The notes below the pieces were generated by a model that did not search any database, was not told the DNA's origin, and saw only the letters and a program-made list of their open reading frames with translations. A stretch of 64,000 nucleotides of DNA from Impatiens glandulifera (lineage: Eukaryota > Streptophyta > Magnoliopsida > Ericales > Balsaminaceae). Positions 10,723-21,990 of the stretch are shown one piece after another. Both the position numbers and the translations under genes were made by a program. The first letter of the stretch is position 1, and every line of letters starts with the position of its first letter. The stretch is taken from assembly GCF_907164915.1 (NCBI RefSeq), contig NC_061867.1, forward strand, positions 37,361,338 to 37,425,337, written 5' to 3'.

Positions 10723-10933
10723 TTAACCCCAAATTTGTTTTCCTTTTTGATGATGTTAAAACCATGCAATCTTAATAAAACAATGTAATCACCCATCAAA
10801 TATGATAGAAATCAAAGTAGTTCACAAAAATATTCCAACATAGGTTTTTAAAATATGAAAAGCAAAAAAGAGTTTTATGGTCCTTTCCTTTTCACATTTA
10901 GATCAACTTCTTCTCATAGTAGAGAGTTGCCCG
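10723..10933 (-). other. 3' untranslated region and polypurine-like tract
   Basis: Minus-strand sequence between the long ORF and the LTR. It contains ACATCATCAAAAAGGAAAAC (about 10765-10745), which resembles the ATCATCAAAAAGGGGGAGA polypurine context seen before the 3' LTR of many plant copia elements. No coding motif is present. Confidence 0.45.
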
Positions 10934-13900
10934 TTAGTAGTTCATGGAATCGAGTGATAGCACATCGGCCGCCTCCACTTCCACCACCACTATCGCCTCC
11001 ACGACCTGGACCTTTCTTTGCTGGTCTACAATGTTCTTTGTTCCCTTCTTCGTTCTCTTCAGAAGCTTTGCGTTTTGATTTCGATCGAATTCCTCTAATA
11101 GCTCCACCTCTTGAGCCACCACCTCTAGAGCTACCTTCCCCTTTTTAACATTACCAGCTTCAATAAGGGCTGTTTCTTTAGCAGCAGCCGCCTCAACTTC
11201 TTCAGCAACTTGAATGGACCTTGCAAAAGAGTCTTCTTTCTCCATTTTCTCGGCTTCAGCTTTATTCATTGCATTGGACATCTCCATTATTTGGGTTTTA
11301 AGGAGATCCATTGCTGATATAACATCTTGATTAAGCTTTAGGGTGAAAGTATTTGATTCAGCATACTGCTCCGATTGTCTATTAAAGAAATTCTTCTCAA
11401 ACTTTTTGTACGTAGTATTCATGATGTTTACTTCGTACGTATTTCTATGCATAGTCTTCTTCAATTCCTTTTGAGTAAAAAGAATAGAAGACACATCTTT
11501 CTTGCTTGAAATTAAATCCTTCTCAAGATTAGTCAATCTGAACTGCAGGTCCAGCATATTCTGTCGTAAGGAGTTCATAACATCCAACATTGAGTTACAG
11601 AAGTTTTCTCCACCAGGAGAGGCCTCTTGTGAAGAATGAGCAGTAGAGAACACAACCTAAGAACAAGTTGGAGTAATGTGAATGAGACTTATGTATGTAT
11701 TTACTTATAAAGAACGCTTTGGTTCTTTATCTTTGGAATGAGAAGAGTGAGCCTTGGACACATCCTTGGACTGTTCTTGATCATTGAGAATGTCCGTGCA
11801 TACTTGATGAATCTTGTCAGAAATACCTTCAAAATGAAGGGGTAATTCAACAACTTTATCAATAATGTCTACCATTGTTCTAATGGGAGATGATCGTGGA
11901 TCTGGTGAACAAGGCACGAAACATTCTCCAAAGGTAATCCTTATGAGGATGAAGAACCGTATTTATTAGCTTGTTCTCTCTCAGCAGAGGGAATCTTCTC
12001 GAAATCTGCCTCCTTCAAGGGTTCCCCCTTTGCTTTTGAATCTGGAGACTAATCATCAACATTTGCTGATTCTTCTTCCAACACTAGAATTTCTTCTTGT
12101 GTAACAAGATTATGAGGAGCCACCTCAGATGTCTCCTTCTGTTGAATAGGAGTTTGAAGAGCTTAAACAACAACCTCCTTTACTGCCAAATTTATTTCAG
12201 GTTGATCCAAGACCGGAGTCTGGTCAACAATCTACTGTGCCATTAACCGTTTCTCCTCAAACGATATGTTAGACAGCTCAATAAGATGGGAAGTGGTCTG
12301 CTCATCTTCTTCTGCAACCGATTGATCAACATCAAATATCTCCATTGGCTCGTCTTTACTAGACAAGTCATGAAACAGACTTAACCTGGAAGAGTCTTTT
12401 CTGTGGACCTGTTGAAGGATTGTTGAACAATAGCCATTCATAATGAGGTCCAATCTCTTTAAAGCATTATGCTCTGCAGGAGCATGCCTATCGAGCGAAT
12501 TGAAATTGGCCTTTCTCTTCTCAATCATGGGAAACAGAATTCCTCCCATGATATTAGCTACCACAAGATATTTTCTTTTGAGGGCTTCAGATACCTCATC
12601 AGTTTTAGTCCACTTAAGGACTCTCCTCTCTATCTTTATAAGATTCTTCCATTCTTTCACAATTTCCTTTTTTTCAGAGCATCTCTTCAAACTGAGTGGC
12701 TAACATGTAGTTCACACAAGTGTCAAAGATATCGATCTTCTCAGTGGCTTTCATTTCAACTTCCTCCATCACAAGATTGATAGTACCACTGGCTTCAGAA
12801 ATCTTCTCCGGAGATTCTGAAGCAATCCCCTTTCCCTTTCCAGGAACCACAATCGGTTTAGGAGTTGGTAAAGGTTCACCGATAACAATAATGTGAACTC
12901 CCCTCGTTGTTCTCATAATTTCGATAGGGGACAAAGGCTTCGAAAAGCCCCTTCTGGGAGTTATAATACAACACCCTTTCTTGTAACATCGAGTTTGACC
13001 ACAATCGGCTCAATATTCGGTGGAATAGGAGCCTGTTTAGATGGTAAAAAAACAATAGGAGTTGGAGCAATAGTCTACTCTGTTTCAATAGCAATCACAA
13101 CATTACTAGTAGCCTCAACTACTACTAATTCTTCGGGGAGGATAGGCGACACAACCCTGCAATTAATTTCACTATTCGGACCAACTGGCTCAACCGTTGG
13201 CCCTTAAGCTTGTTCCATCACAGGAATATTAATAATAAGCACTGCAGCCAAAGGAGAGAAAGAAGCTACCTTAGTCGACTTCTTGGATGCCATGGCTTAG
13301 ACGCCTTAGACGCTTTTGACACCTTAGATGCCTTAGACGCATTTGACACCTTAGACGCCTTTGTCTGATCAACGGTAGGATCAAATGATTTAGTCGGCTT
13401 CTTCAACGGGCTGGGGGATGGAGAAAGGGATGAAATAGGAATGGCGGCAATAGGAGGAAGTCCTTGTCTTGCCCTAGAGTCAACTACTCCAGAATCCTTC
13501 TTCAGAGAGCTCTTTTGGCTATTCGTGCTAGCCGCAGACTCCATTACGGATTTAGTTCTTTTTGCCCCCGTAGATTGAAAGGAAGCAATTTGTCGCTTAG
13601 ATCGAGTGACCGACTTGCCACCTATTTGTTGGCTGGATGATCCAGAAGCCAAGTCCTTCAAGAGATTTGATCTTGCAAGAGTTCTCTTCACAGAAAATTT
13701 GGTGAATATGCAACTCAGGTTAATAGCCTCACCCTCGCCCATAGGAACACCCAAGTGCTTCATAAACCATCCGAGTTGGGCTGAGAAGCCCACACTCTCC
13801 TTGTTCCTCGAGTAAACCAACTAGAAAAAATTAGAAAATAACGTAGATTCCCAGGTGATTTGCATACATTTCGAAATGACAGTCATGTAGTCGAAGCGGT

Positions 13901-14394
13901 CCTAACTGTATAGGTCGAACGAACCTGCTTTGCCTTGGAGAGCCTTCGCCACAATATCGTTCAAAATGATGAAATGCGGCTTTAGGGCCTTCTTCCTCCT
14001 GTTTAGCCTGATTGAAGAGTCATCATTGGAGAAAGCAATCTTCATTTCTAAGATGGTTTCCGCTGGAAGTGGTAGATTGAAGGTGTGACCATCCGATGAA
14101 AGTTCCAGAAACTCAGTATACGCAGATTCATTGAAAGAGATTGACGTTTTCGTTGACAGTCGTCGTAATGGAATCTCCGACCATGTTCGCCGTCTTGAAG
14201 AACTCTCAGACTTCCTTCTCGTAGAAGACGAACGGTCCGTCAAGGTACTTTCGAAGACTAGAATACTCTAAGGAATGAAACATATCAACAATATCCAGTT
14301 GATCAATGGTGTCAACCGATGCGAAATCCACCTACAAGGTGTTGTGACCAAGAGTGATAGGTTTCTTGTTAGCCATTTGAGAATAGATGATGAA
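10934..14394 (-). pseudogene. Uncharacterised coiled-coil protein ORF carried in the LTR element
   Basis: The start at 14394 gives MANKKPITLGHNTL, then a TAG where related proteins (from memory) have Gln, then VDFASVDTIDQLDIVDMFHS. A conserved block follows: KKALKPHFIILNDIVAKALQ and GKAGSFD (about 14000-13915). Next are a Lys/Ser/Ala repeat tail (KASKVSNASKASKVSK, about 13365-13300), a charged middle (MKRCSEKKEIVKEWKN, 12690 on) and a coiled coil (11653-about 11200). The C-terminus is alanine/glutamate-rich, then basic. At least two nonsense changes and several frameshifts break what was about 1,100 codons. I know of no assigned function. The architecture (globular N-domain, disordered middle, C-terminal coiled coil) recalls a large unnamed family in Gesneriaceae predictions. 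It replaces pol within the element. Confidence 0.6.
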
Positions 14395-14520
14395 GATGAA
14401 CACGATTTCTTAGAGAGAAATTAGAGAAAAGATAGGGTTCTTAAGAAACTTGTGATAGAAAAATCTTCAAACACATGCACAATGTCTTTAAATAGAATCC
14501 TAAAAGTCACATGTCTTAAT
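14395..14520 (-). promoter_or_regulatory. Promoter and 5' UTR of the coiled-coil ORF
   Basis: Minus-strand sequence upstream of the ATG at 14394 contains a TATA-like TTCTATTTAAAG (about 14498-14486). It is followed by an 80-90 bp CT-rich leader and CAAATGGCT, a good plant start context. An internal promoter is unusual in an LTR element and suggests the ORF arrived with its own regulatory sequence or makes its own transcript. Confidence 0.45.
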
Positions 14521-14559
14521 TGTCAGTTTTGAGAAAGATGGACCACCAATTAATGTTAG

Positions 14560-15130
14560 ACGCCTTTCCCCAAAGGTAGTCATCATTAACTGGGTTTAAA
14601 CCAATAATAATTTAATATTAAAGGGTATATTAGATGACCAATATTAATATTAAACTTGACATTGAAAGACATACGTCTTCAAATCATTAATAAATGACTG
14701 CTTTAATGTTTGAGCGGGAAAATTAGATGACCGGGCATAAGAACATTTGTCCTTAAATTGTCCGAAGATGAAACGTCTAACTGCACACGTAGTTAGACGT
14801 GTCATTTGCTTTTACATTCTGGTATCTAAGTTGGATAGACATCTATTAGACGCAGACGTCTAATCACGCTTGTCTTATAGATGTCTAAGCGTCTATTAGA
14901 CATAGACATCTAATTACGCATAGATGGCACGTATTAGACGTGTGTCTAGTTAGACGTTAGCGTCTAACTACGTTAGTTTTATAAACGTCTAAACGTCTAT
15001 TAGACTTTGTCGTCTAACCGCATAAGTTTTAAACCAAGACAATCCACCTCAGAAGCACATATTATGTAAGCATATGTATGTCTAAGTACTTGCTTCTCTT
15101 TTAGACGTCCTCGTCTAATGGACCAATTAA
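14560..15130. repeat. TTAGACG/CGTCTAA palindrome-rich spacer
   Basis: The stretch contains more than a dozen TTAGACG or CGTCTAA heptamers, often paired as inverted repeats around a few bases (for example TTAGACGTTAGCGTCTAA near 14956). The same motif fills the element's LTRs at 10560-10700, 18060-18520 and 23190-23400, and the truncated LTR at 1-150. Here it lies immediately upstream of the coiled-coil ORF promoter. Protein-binding or hairpin roles are both possible. Confidence 0.8.
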
Positions 15131-15379
15131 AGCTTTTGTTTGCGTGCATCTGTTTTAAACATTTTAAAACATTAAATTTCCCCTCAATTCATGCATATTT
15201 ACAGAATAAATAAATGAATGTTTTGAGGTCCTCAAGACCAAAAATATTTTTAGGTAAGAAACACTTAGTCTGTGGAAGTGGCGTGTGCCACTGTGCATCT
15301 TCTTGAGCATGATCTCAAAAGAGTGTGCTCCAAGTTTCCTCCATGCAGTTACCCTATATCACCTACACAAAAATTCACT
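15131..15379 (-). other. Spacer downstream of gag
   Basis: Minus-strand sequence between the gag end and the TTAGACG spacer. A short frame just upstream reads IDREPK and WVPKVVSEFLC (about 15440-15375), the phrase that normally leads to the protease of this copia type. After that no protease, integrase or RT motif follows, so pol is truncated at this point. Confidence 0.5.
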
Positions 15380-17184
15380 TACAACTTTTGGTACCCACAT
15401 TCACTTGGGTTCTCGGTCAATCAATCCCTTAGGATCCATATTTGAGTTATCTTGATGGATTTCTCATTTTGTGTTGTGATTAATGCGTATGATTTAGGCT
15501 TAGCAGACGTCTTCCTGCTAGCAGTTGATCCCTTAACATTAGAGGATGATTTTTGTTTAAAACTCCTTGACTTCCTGTCAGGTTTTGATATGTCAGACTT
15601 GCTGGCTGCTTCTAACTTAGGTTTTAGTCAGCTAACAGTTGGCGGAACATAAATAATCTCATCCTTTAATGTTAGATCTTCACAGCTTGGATCAGTTCCA
15701 CTACCAGTTAAACTCCATATGATAAAGCTTATTGGCTTAAGCTTGTCATTTGCTGAGTTTAACTTCTTATAGGACTTGTCTGAGTCATCGCAGTCAAATC
15801 CTAGACCGGATTTGCATCCAGCAGGCCTCAATAGACTAATTTGATACTTGACAGCTTCTCCAAACCTTGTCCAAGAACTGACAATATAGTTTAAACGTTT
15901 ATTTTTAGAAGAAAAAGTTTGAATCTTTTCCTTGAGCGTCTCATTCTCTGATGAGAGCTCATCCATGTTTTCAAAAACTTTTAGCTCGGAGGTTTGAGAA
16001 AAAGTATATTCATCTTTTTCAGATTTTGAACTTATTTCAATTTGAGATTCTGATAGTTTTTTATACTCTGAGACCATGTCATTTAGTGCATCCACTAATT
16101 TATCTCGTGAAAAATTTTCTGAAGAGAAATCTAATACCTCAAATTCCTCATAATCTTCCTCTTATCTTTCCATGAAGCAAACAACTTCTTCATCATCTCT
16201 GTCACTAGATGATGAGTAGTCTGAGTCGCATTGCATCCACTTGGTCTTGCTGTCAGCCGCCATAAGGGTCTTCAGCTCATTTTCCTTGTCTTTCTTCTTC
16301 TCAAAACGCTTCGGTTTTCTACACTCCGATTTTTACACTCCGATTTAACGTTAACTTTAGATTTAGCTTTATCATCATTGGTATTATTAGAGGAGCTTGA
16401 GTTAGAATTGCTCTTCTTCTTCATGAATTTGCCGAATTTCTTCACGAGAAGAACCATAGCATCGTTGATGAGCTACTGAGCATCTGTCTTTACTTCAGTG
16501 GCAAATGGTGACTCCTCAGCAGTCACCAAAGCCTTGGTTATGATGGCGGATGTGGGGTGCTCCTCTTCATTTCTAGAGTTCAACTCGAACTCATAAGCTT
16601 TCAGATCAGCATGCAAGTCGAAGAGCTCCATCTTATTTAGGTCTTTGAACTCCCTCATCGCCATAGTCTTGATGTCCTACTCCCTTGGCAAAGCACGCAT
16701 GACCTTTATAAATATCTCTCTGTTGTTGTGGGTCATGCCCATAATAGATAGAGTGGTAACAATCTGACTGAATCTTGCATCAAACTCAGTCATCGTCTCT
16801 CCATGACGCATCTTAAAGTTTTCAAACAGTAGAGTGACAACCACAATATTGTTTTCTTTGGTTTGCGCATTGCCTTCATAGAGTTGAGTGAGTCTGTCCC
16901 AAATTTCTTTGGCAGATTTGCAAGATATGATGTAGTTGAACATGCTGTCGTCAAGAGATTTGTACAAGATATCCATGGCCAAGTTGTCGAGGTTGTTCTT
17001 CCTCTTGTCTTCATGTTTCCACTCAGATTTGTTCTTCTCTATCTTGATAGGACCTTATGTGATCACACTCCATATGTCATCGTTTAAGGAGGAAAAATGG
17101 GCACGAACTCTTTTCTTCCACACCATGTAGTTTTCTTTTGAGAACATTGGGATCTTGGAGGAGCTAACATCTTTCGACATGATT
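15380..17184 (-). pseudogene. Copia-type gag (UBN2) of the TTAGACG element
   Basis: The minus-strand start near 17180 reads MSKDVSSSKIPMFSKENY, then MVWKKRVRAHF. The UBN2 core follows: KSAKEIWDRLTQLYEG, MRHGETMTEFDARFSQIV and MKVMRALP-like sequence (16982-16677). After it come ALVTAEES, a Ser/Asn/Lys-rich linker and an eroded zinc knuckle (KSECKN). Then MAADSKTKWMQCDSDYSSSD (about 16265-16205), a coiled coil (16095-15880) and RPAGCKSGLGFDCDDSDKSY are seen. Gag packages the RNA. Single stops at about 16680 and 16476 and some shifts break it. Length and order match gag of Tork/SIRE-like copias. Confidence 0.8.
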
Positions 17185-17213
17185 CAGGTTCTTTAAGAAG
17201 CTTGAGAATATAA

Positions 17214-17240
17214 AACAGGACTCTAATACCACTTGATTGG
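17214..17240 (-). other. Primer binding site of the TTAGACG element
   Basis: On the minus strand, just inside the LTR end at 17246, the sequence reads CAAGTGGTATTAGAGTCC. This resembles TGGTATCAGAGC, the stretch complementary to the 3' end of initiator tRNA-Met that primes reverse transcription in most plant copias. It fixes the right LTR as the 5' LTR. Confidence 0.75.
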
Positions 17241-17245
17241 ATTGG

Positions 17246-18522
17246 TGTTTCCAATAGAGACTAGGGTCTGACTATTATTAATAGCTTATAACAAACGATT
17301 CAATATTAATCATGTTAGAGATTAATATTTGTTTCTATTCTTCACAAATCCTTCGAACTCTTGAAACAGATTTAAGGGCAGAAGTATTCGTCGGATTTGA
17401 AACTTGAACCAATGACAGATGAAAGACCGAAAGTGAAGAACACAACAGGTTGTTTATGGATGTTCGAAGCAAACCCTCATACGTCACTCCTTCTTCCATA
17501 ACCGGAAGAATTTCACTAAACTTTTTGAATCAAATATAGTTTACTTAACTAGCTATCACTTTGTTGAACAAAACCGTCTCTGTTCAACTTAATTAAGAAC
17601 AATATTATCTCAGCTAGATAGTGTTTTGATTCTTTCTCTCTTGAACTAGGAAGATGATAGAAATTAGTAAGTGTAAGAATAATTCGGCAAGACAATAATG
17701 TGAGCAAGATAACCAGTGATTCGTCTGTTGTCCTTGAGCCTCTATTTATAGTAGAAGGACACCAACTGTCGAATCTTCTTCATCGGCACATGGCAAGCAT
17801 CCATTGGAAGGCCGCCCATAGGACAAGAGTACAACAGACTATGAGCAAATGGATCGTGGCCCTACCGAACTAGTAGTGTGTCGAATATCCTCTCTGATAT
17901 TATCTTGTATTGGACAAACCATTGGAAGATCATATGCGTAAAGGCGTTCATTCATTTGATGCAATTAGTTGTCTTGTCAGACTGCACAGGAGTAAATGGA
18001 GTAGAGAAGCAGACATCTAGTTGATCGTGGGTAGACGTATACTAACTTCAAACTGTTGGTGAAGCGAGGCATTAGACGTGCTCTATTAGACTGCCTAATC
18101 TAAAGGAGTTAGACGTCAACGTATAATCGCGTGTTCCATTAGACTACCAAGTATAATTGAGATAGACTTCAACGTCTAACTACGCATCTCTTCAGACTTG
18201 TCTGAAGGAGTTAGACGCCAACGTCTAACTACATTTCTCATTAGACTACCATGTTTAATAGAGTTAGACCTCAACGTCTAATGGAGTTAGACTTCAGCGT
18301 CTAACTACGTATCTGTTAGATTGCAACGTCTAACTACGTATCTGTTAGACTTTAATGTCTAACTACGTATCACTTCAGACTTGTCTAAAGGAGTTAGACG
18401 TTAACGTCTAACTTAGTATCTGTTAGACTACAACGTCTAACTACGTATCTGTTAGACTTTAACGTCTAACTATGTATCACTTCAGACTTGTCTAAAAGAG
18501 TTAGACGCTAAAGATTAACTAC
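17246..18522 (-). repeat. Right (5') LTR of the TTAGACG element, inner part
   Basis: It begins with TGTTTCCAATAGAGAC next to the PBS and is collinear with 9914-10722 and, in reverse, with 1-1013. A canonical TATA box CTATAAATAGAGGC lies on the minus strand at about 17741-17753. The U3 part (about 18060-18520) is an array of TTAGACG...CGTCTAA inverted repeats separated by CTACGTATCTG or similar spacers. The LTR is interrupted after 18525 by the CACTA element and continues at 23190. Confidence 0.8.
17741..17753 (-). promoter_or_regulatory. TATA box of the TTAGACG element LTR
   Basis: The minus strand reads CTATAAATAGAGG, a textbook plant TATA box. The transcript would start about 30 bases further on, toward the PBS and gag. 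The equivalent site in the left LTR is mutated. Confidence 0.6.
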
Positions 18523-18525
18523 TTA

Positions 18526-19170
18526 CACTGGTGAAAAAGTGGTCAAAACCGAGAGTAAAAACTCTCGGTTTTAACCCTATAACTTTCGGTATAGACCAAA
18601 TTCCGAGAGTTAATGTAACTCTCGCCATCCCTCGGTATTGACTCTGTCGTTAAAAATAATTGTGCGTTTACCGAAAGCTATCCTAGAGTTTTCGGTTTAG
18701 ATAACCGAGAGAAAAACCGAAAGTTTTCCATACAACTCTCGGTTTTTCTTCAAAGGAGAAAACCGAGAGTTATTGAATTAACCTTCGGTTTTTCCCTTTG
18801 AGGAAAAACCGAAAGATATGTAATTAACCTTCAGTTTTTCCCTTTGAAGAAAAACCGAGAGTTATTGAATTAACCTTCGGTTTTTCTTTAAAGGGAAAAA
18901 CCGAAAGATATGCAATTAACCTTCGGTTTTTTCCTTAGAAGAAAAACCGAAAGATATGCAATTAACATTCGGTTTTTCCCTTTGAGGAAAAACCGAAAGA
19001 TATGCAATTAACCTTGGTTTTTCCCTTTGAGGAAAACCGAAAGATATGCAATTAACCTTTGGTTTTTCCTTTGAAGAAAAACCGAGAGTTATTAAGTTAA
19101 CCTTCGGTTTTTCCCTTTGAGGAAAAACCGAAAGATTCCATTTAACTTTCGGTTTTTCCCTACAAAATTT
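18526..19170. repeat. CACTA left subterminal repeats
   Basis: About a dozen near-palindromes of the form AACCTTCGGTTTTTCCCTTT followed by GAGGAAAAACCGAAAGATAT recur every 50-60 bp from about 18700 to 19160. Nearer the end the motif changes to CCGAGAGT...ACTCTCGG. These are the typical repeated sites bound by the TnpA/Tnp1 protein that brings the two ends together. Confidence 0.85.
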
Positions 19171-19416
19171 ACAAAATAGCCCTATTGTTTTGTGCTCAAC
19201 CGAAACCTAAACCTGTTCAGCCAAACCAATCAATTCATAAAACAAAATTATCATTCCAAAATTCTCAAATCAATCATCCCAACAACATGTTTTACATTAA
19301 CCATTAAACCTATTCAATCAATTCATATAGTCGAAACATCTTAGAATTAGCTGGTGGGGGAGGGGTAGTTGATATTGCCGCATAAACATTTCAAAACTCT
19401 CTAATCTTGCATTCAA

Positions 19417-21136
19417 TTATAACCTTTCATTCTCCTGTTTTGCACTTTCCCTATCCATTCTTGAAATCAATTCTACCTTTTCCATTTGTATTTGATTAAT
19501 CGTTTGAGTTTTTTCTTCATCTATTTTCTTCAATTCCTCAAGTTCCATCGTCATTCTTTGATTCTCCTCAAACAATCGATTAGTGGCTCGTTGAGAATTG
19601 TTAGAACTTCGGAGATCCTCACGAAAGTGTGTGGGTCGAACGCCTGATCCCATACCGAATACTCCCCCATGCTTTTGGCGTCCGAATACTCTCTCCGTCA
19701 ACTCAAAGTCTGATATTTCCGGTTTGTTACTTAGAATTTCCTCCATCTCAACCTGCACATTTGAAATAATTTGTCAATTATATAATAATTTATAAACTAG
19801 TTATAAGTAATTTATTTAAATTCAATTCACTTACAATTTTCTCTTGCACGCGTTCGTCTGGGACGGGAGTTGGGTTTTCTTTTGTCGGTTTTGGGGTACG
19901 GGTCCTCTTGAACACTTCAACCACAGATGGAGCCCGTCCCATTTCAATTGCCTGTTGAAATAAAAAATTTATATAATTCATAACAATCTTTATATTAAGT
20001 TATTACAAATAATGTACTTACCAACTCTTCTTCAATTTGAGCAAACGGTCTACTTCCCGTATGATGCAGGGATTTCAGCTTCTTTCTGTTAGCTATATTT
20101 GTGCTACTATTTTACTATTTTTCTGAATTTCAAATAAACAAATTGAAGTTAGAATAACTAATATCATATTTTATTTGAATTATGAAACCGTACCTTAAAT
20201 TTGTCCGTAAAGAAATGGTTGCGACACACAAATTCCCAATCATCTCGATCGTAGTCTGGTGGAGGATTGGAAAGTACCGCAGCCTCGTCTCCTTTATGGA
20301 CGCGGATATATTCCTTGTGCAAATCCGAGCGCCATCTATCCCATATCTGTCTGACGTGTCCCATTCCGGTCTTTCGAAAAGAATCAATAGGACCATTAGT
20401 AGCCTCGAACGGATCCTGAAAATAAAAACATTCAAATATTTTAAAATAATTATTGAATGATTAATGTATAATTAATTAATCTTTACCTTCATAGCAGTCC
20501 AAATGTAATCCAATTGGTGAGCACTTAATGCCTTCCACTTCAAAACACGGTGCGAGACGGCTGAGGGATCCCGCACAACCGACCCCACATGTCTAGACCA
20601 CCTTGTTCTTCCAACGTCAACACCGTCGGGCCTCCCATCTACCTCTCTAAAAGTTTGAGGAATCCTTGTCCCCGCTGGTCTCTTAGATAACGCAATATTC
20701 TTGTTTTTCCCCCGTCTCTTGCGGGCACAAGATTCTTCAAAATTATCAAATTCATAATTAGATATGTGAATCAATTCAAACTATAATTAATTGTAAACAA
20801 GTTACCTGTCGATGATGGGTCGGGAGTGGATCCATGATCCTCCTCTTCATCCTCCTCCTGAGGCTCCTCGTGACCCTCGTCGTCAGCCTCATCATCGTCA
20901 TTCCCCATATCGGCAAACGTACTCTCTACAAACCCTTCTACCTCAGCAGCATCAGCATCCTCGTCTGCTAGGGGAGCAGTAGCTATCGGGACCACAACAA
21001 TAGGTGGTGAATCTCTAGAAGATGATTCTCAGAGCCTTAAGTTTTCTGATTGTGCAATGAGGTTCTGGTACGGCTTAGAGAGTTTGCTGGGTGTTTTCCT
21101 CATACTCCACCAAGGTTCTTTACTACCTTTAGACAT
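19417..21136 (-). pseudogene. CACTA Tnp1-like gene (Transposase_24 family), six exons
   Basis: The minus-strand ATG at 21136 gives MSKGSKEPWWSMRKTPSKLS. An acidic exon ends at 20806 with CAG|GT. Exon 2 (about 20735-20487) includes RKRRGKNKNIALSKRPAGTR and WKALSAHQLDYIW. Exon 3 (20415-20194) has VRQIWDRWRSDLHKEYI and DRDDWEFVC. Exon 4 (about 20105-20030) has LKSLHHTGSRPFAQIEEE. Exon 5 (about 19950-19840) has MGRAPSVVEVFKRTRT. The last exon (about 19750-19417) is a coiled coil. This is the non-catalytic DNA-binding partner of CACTA transposition. A stop in exon 1 (after QSENLRL) and early termination at ENERL suggest it is no longer functional. Splice sites follow GT-AG throughout. Confidence 0.7.
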
Positions 21137-21239
21137 TCTTAATGCATACCATTAATAAATGAGCGAATAATTGAAATAAAGTAGTAATAAGAATTAATAT
21201 AAAGTAAAAAACGTAATCTACCTAATTAATTAATCTGAA

Positions 21240-21485
21240 CTATATATTTGTAAACCGCGGTTTTATTTTTGTCACAATCTTCCAACCGGGTCGGGCTGAC
21301 ATATCATGGGCGTAGAATACTTGATTTGCTTGACTCGCCAATATATACGGGTCTTGACTTTGAGTTTTTAAAATTCGGTTTACATTTATACTTACGAAGC
21401 CATATTTATCCACTTTCACTCCTAGTTCCCCCGAGTGTGTATCAAACCACTTACACTTGAATAAAACAGCTCGTTTGTGAGAAAA
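21240..21485 (-). pseudogene. DUF4216-like tail of a CACTA TNP2 transposase
   Basis: The minus-strand frame ending at 21240 contains RAVLFKCKWFDTHSGELGVK, YGFVSINVNRIL, ILASQANQVFYAHD and GWKIVTKIKPR. These match the C-terminal DUF4216 domain that follows the DDE transposase (Transposase_21) in plant CACTA elements. The catalytic part should lie upstream on the minus strand, but the sequence there is a palindromic repeat array. Only the last exon therefore survives. Confidence 0.7.
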
Positions 21486-21990
21486 GTATTTGAATAAAAC
21501 CGAAGGTTTATTTGAAAACCTTCGGTTTTTACCCCCCATACTTAGAAAATTTTCAGATTTTTTTAAACATGGGTCAAAACCGAAGGTTTTCAAATAAACC
21601 TTCGGTTTTTACCCTTCCCCATACTTAGAAAATATTCCGATTTTTTTAACCGATGGTCAAAACCGAAGGTTTTCTAATAAACCTTCGATTTTTACCCTTC
21701 CCCATACTTAGAAAATATTTAGATTTTTTTAAACATGGGTCAAAATCGAAGGTTTTCTAATAAACCTTCGGTTTTTACCCTTCAGATTTTTTTAACCGAG
21801 GGTCAAACCGAAGGTTTTCTAATAAATCTTCGTTTTTACCCTTTCCCATACTTAGAAAATTTTCAGATTTTTTTATACATGGGTCAAAACCGAAGGTTTT
21901 CTAATAAACCTTCGATATTACCCTTCCCCATACTTAGAAAATTTTCAGATTTTTTTAACCGAGGGTCAAAACCGAATGTTTATTTGGAAA
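21486..21990. repeat. Internal tandem array of CCTTCGGTTTT palindromes
   Basis: About five or six units of 70-100 bp each contain AAACCTTCGGTTTTTACCC, then TTCCCCATACTTAGAAAAT, then CAGATTTTTTTAACCGAGGG and TCAAAACCGAAGG. The same palindrome is found in the subterminal repeats, but here it lies inside the element where TNP2 exons should be. ORFs read through it (for example 21735-22031) are repeats only. Confidence 0.8.

Noticed and set aside
10855..11148. Proline-rich plus-strand ORF
   Set aside because: It is antisense to the C-terminal part of the coiled-coil ORF and is explained by that frame's Glu/Val/Ala-rich codons.
18060..18520. Regularly spaced TTAGACG repeats considered as a CRISPR-like array
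   Set aside because: Spacers are themselves repeats of uneven length, no cas genes occur, and the context is a plant LTR.
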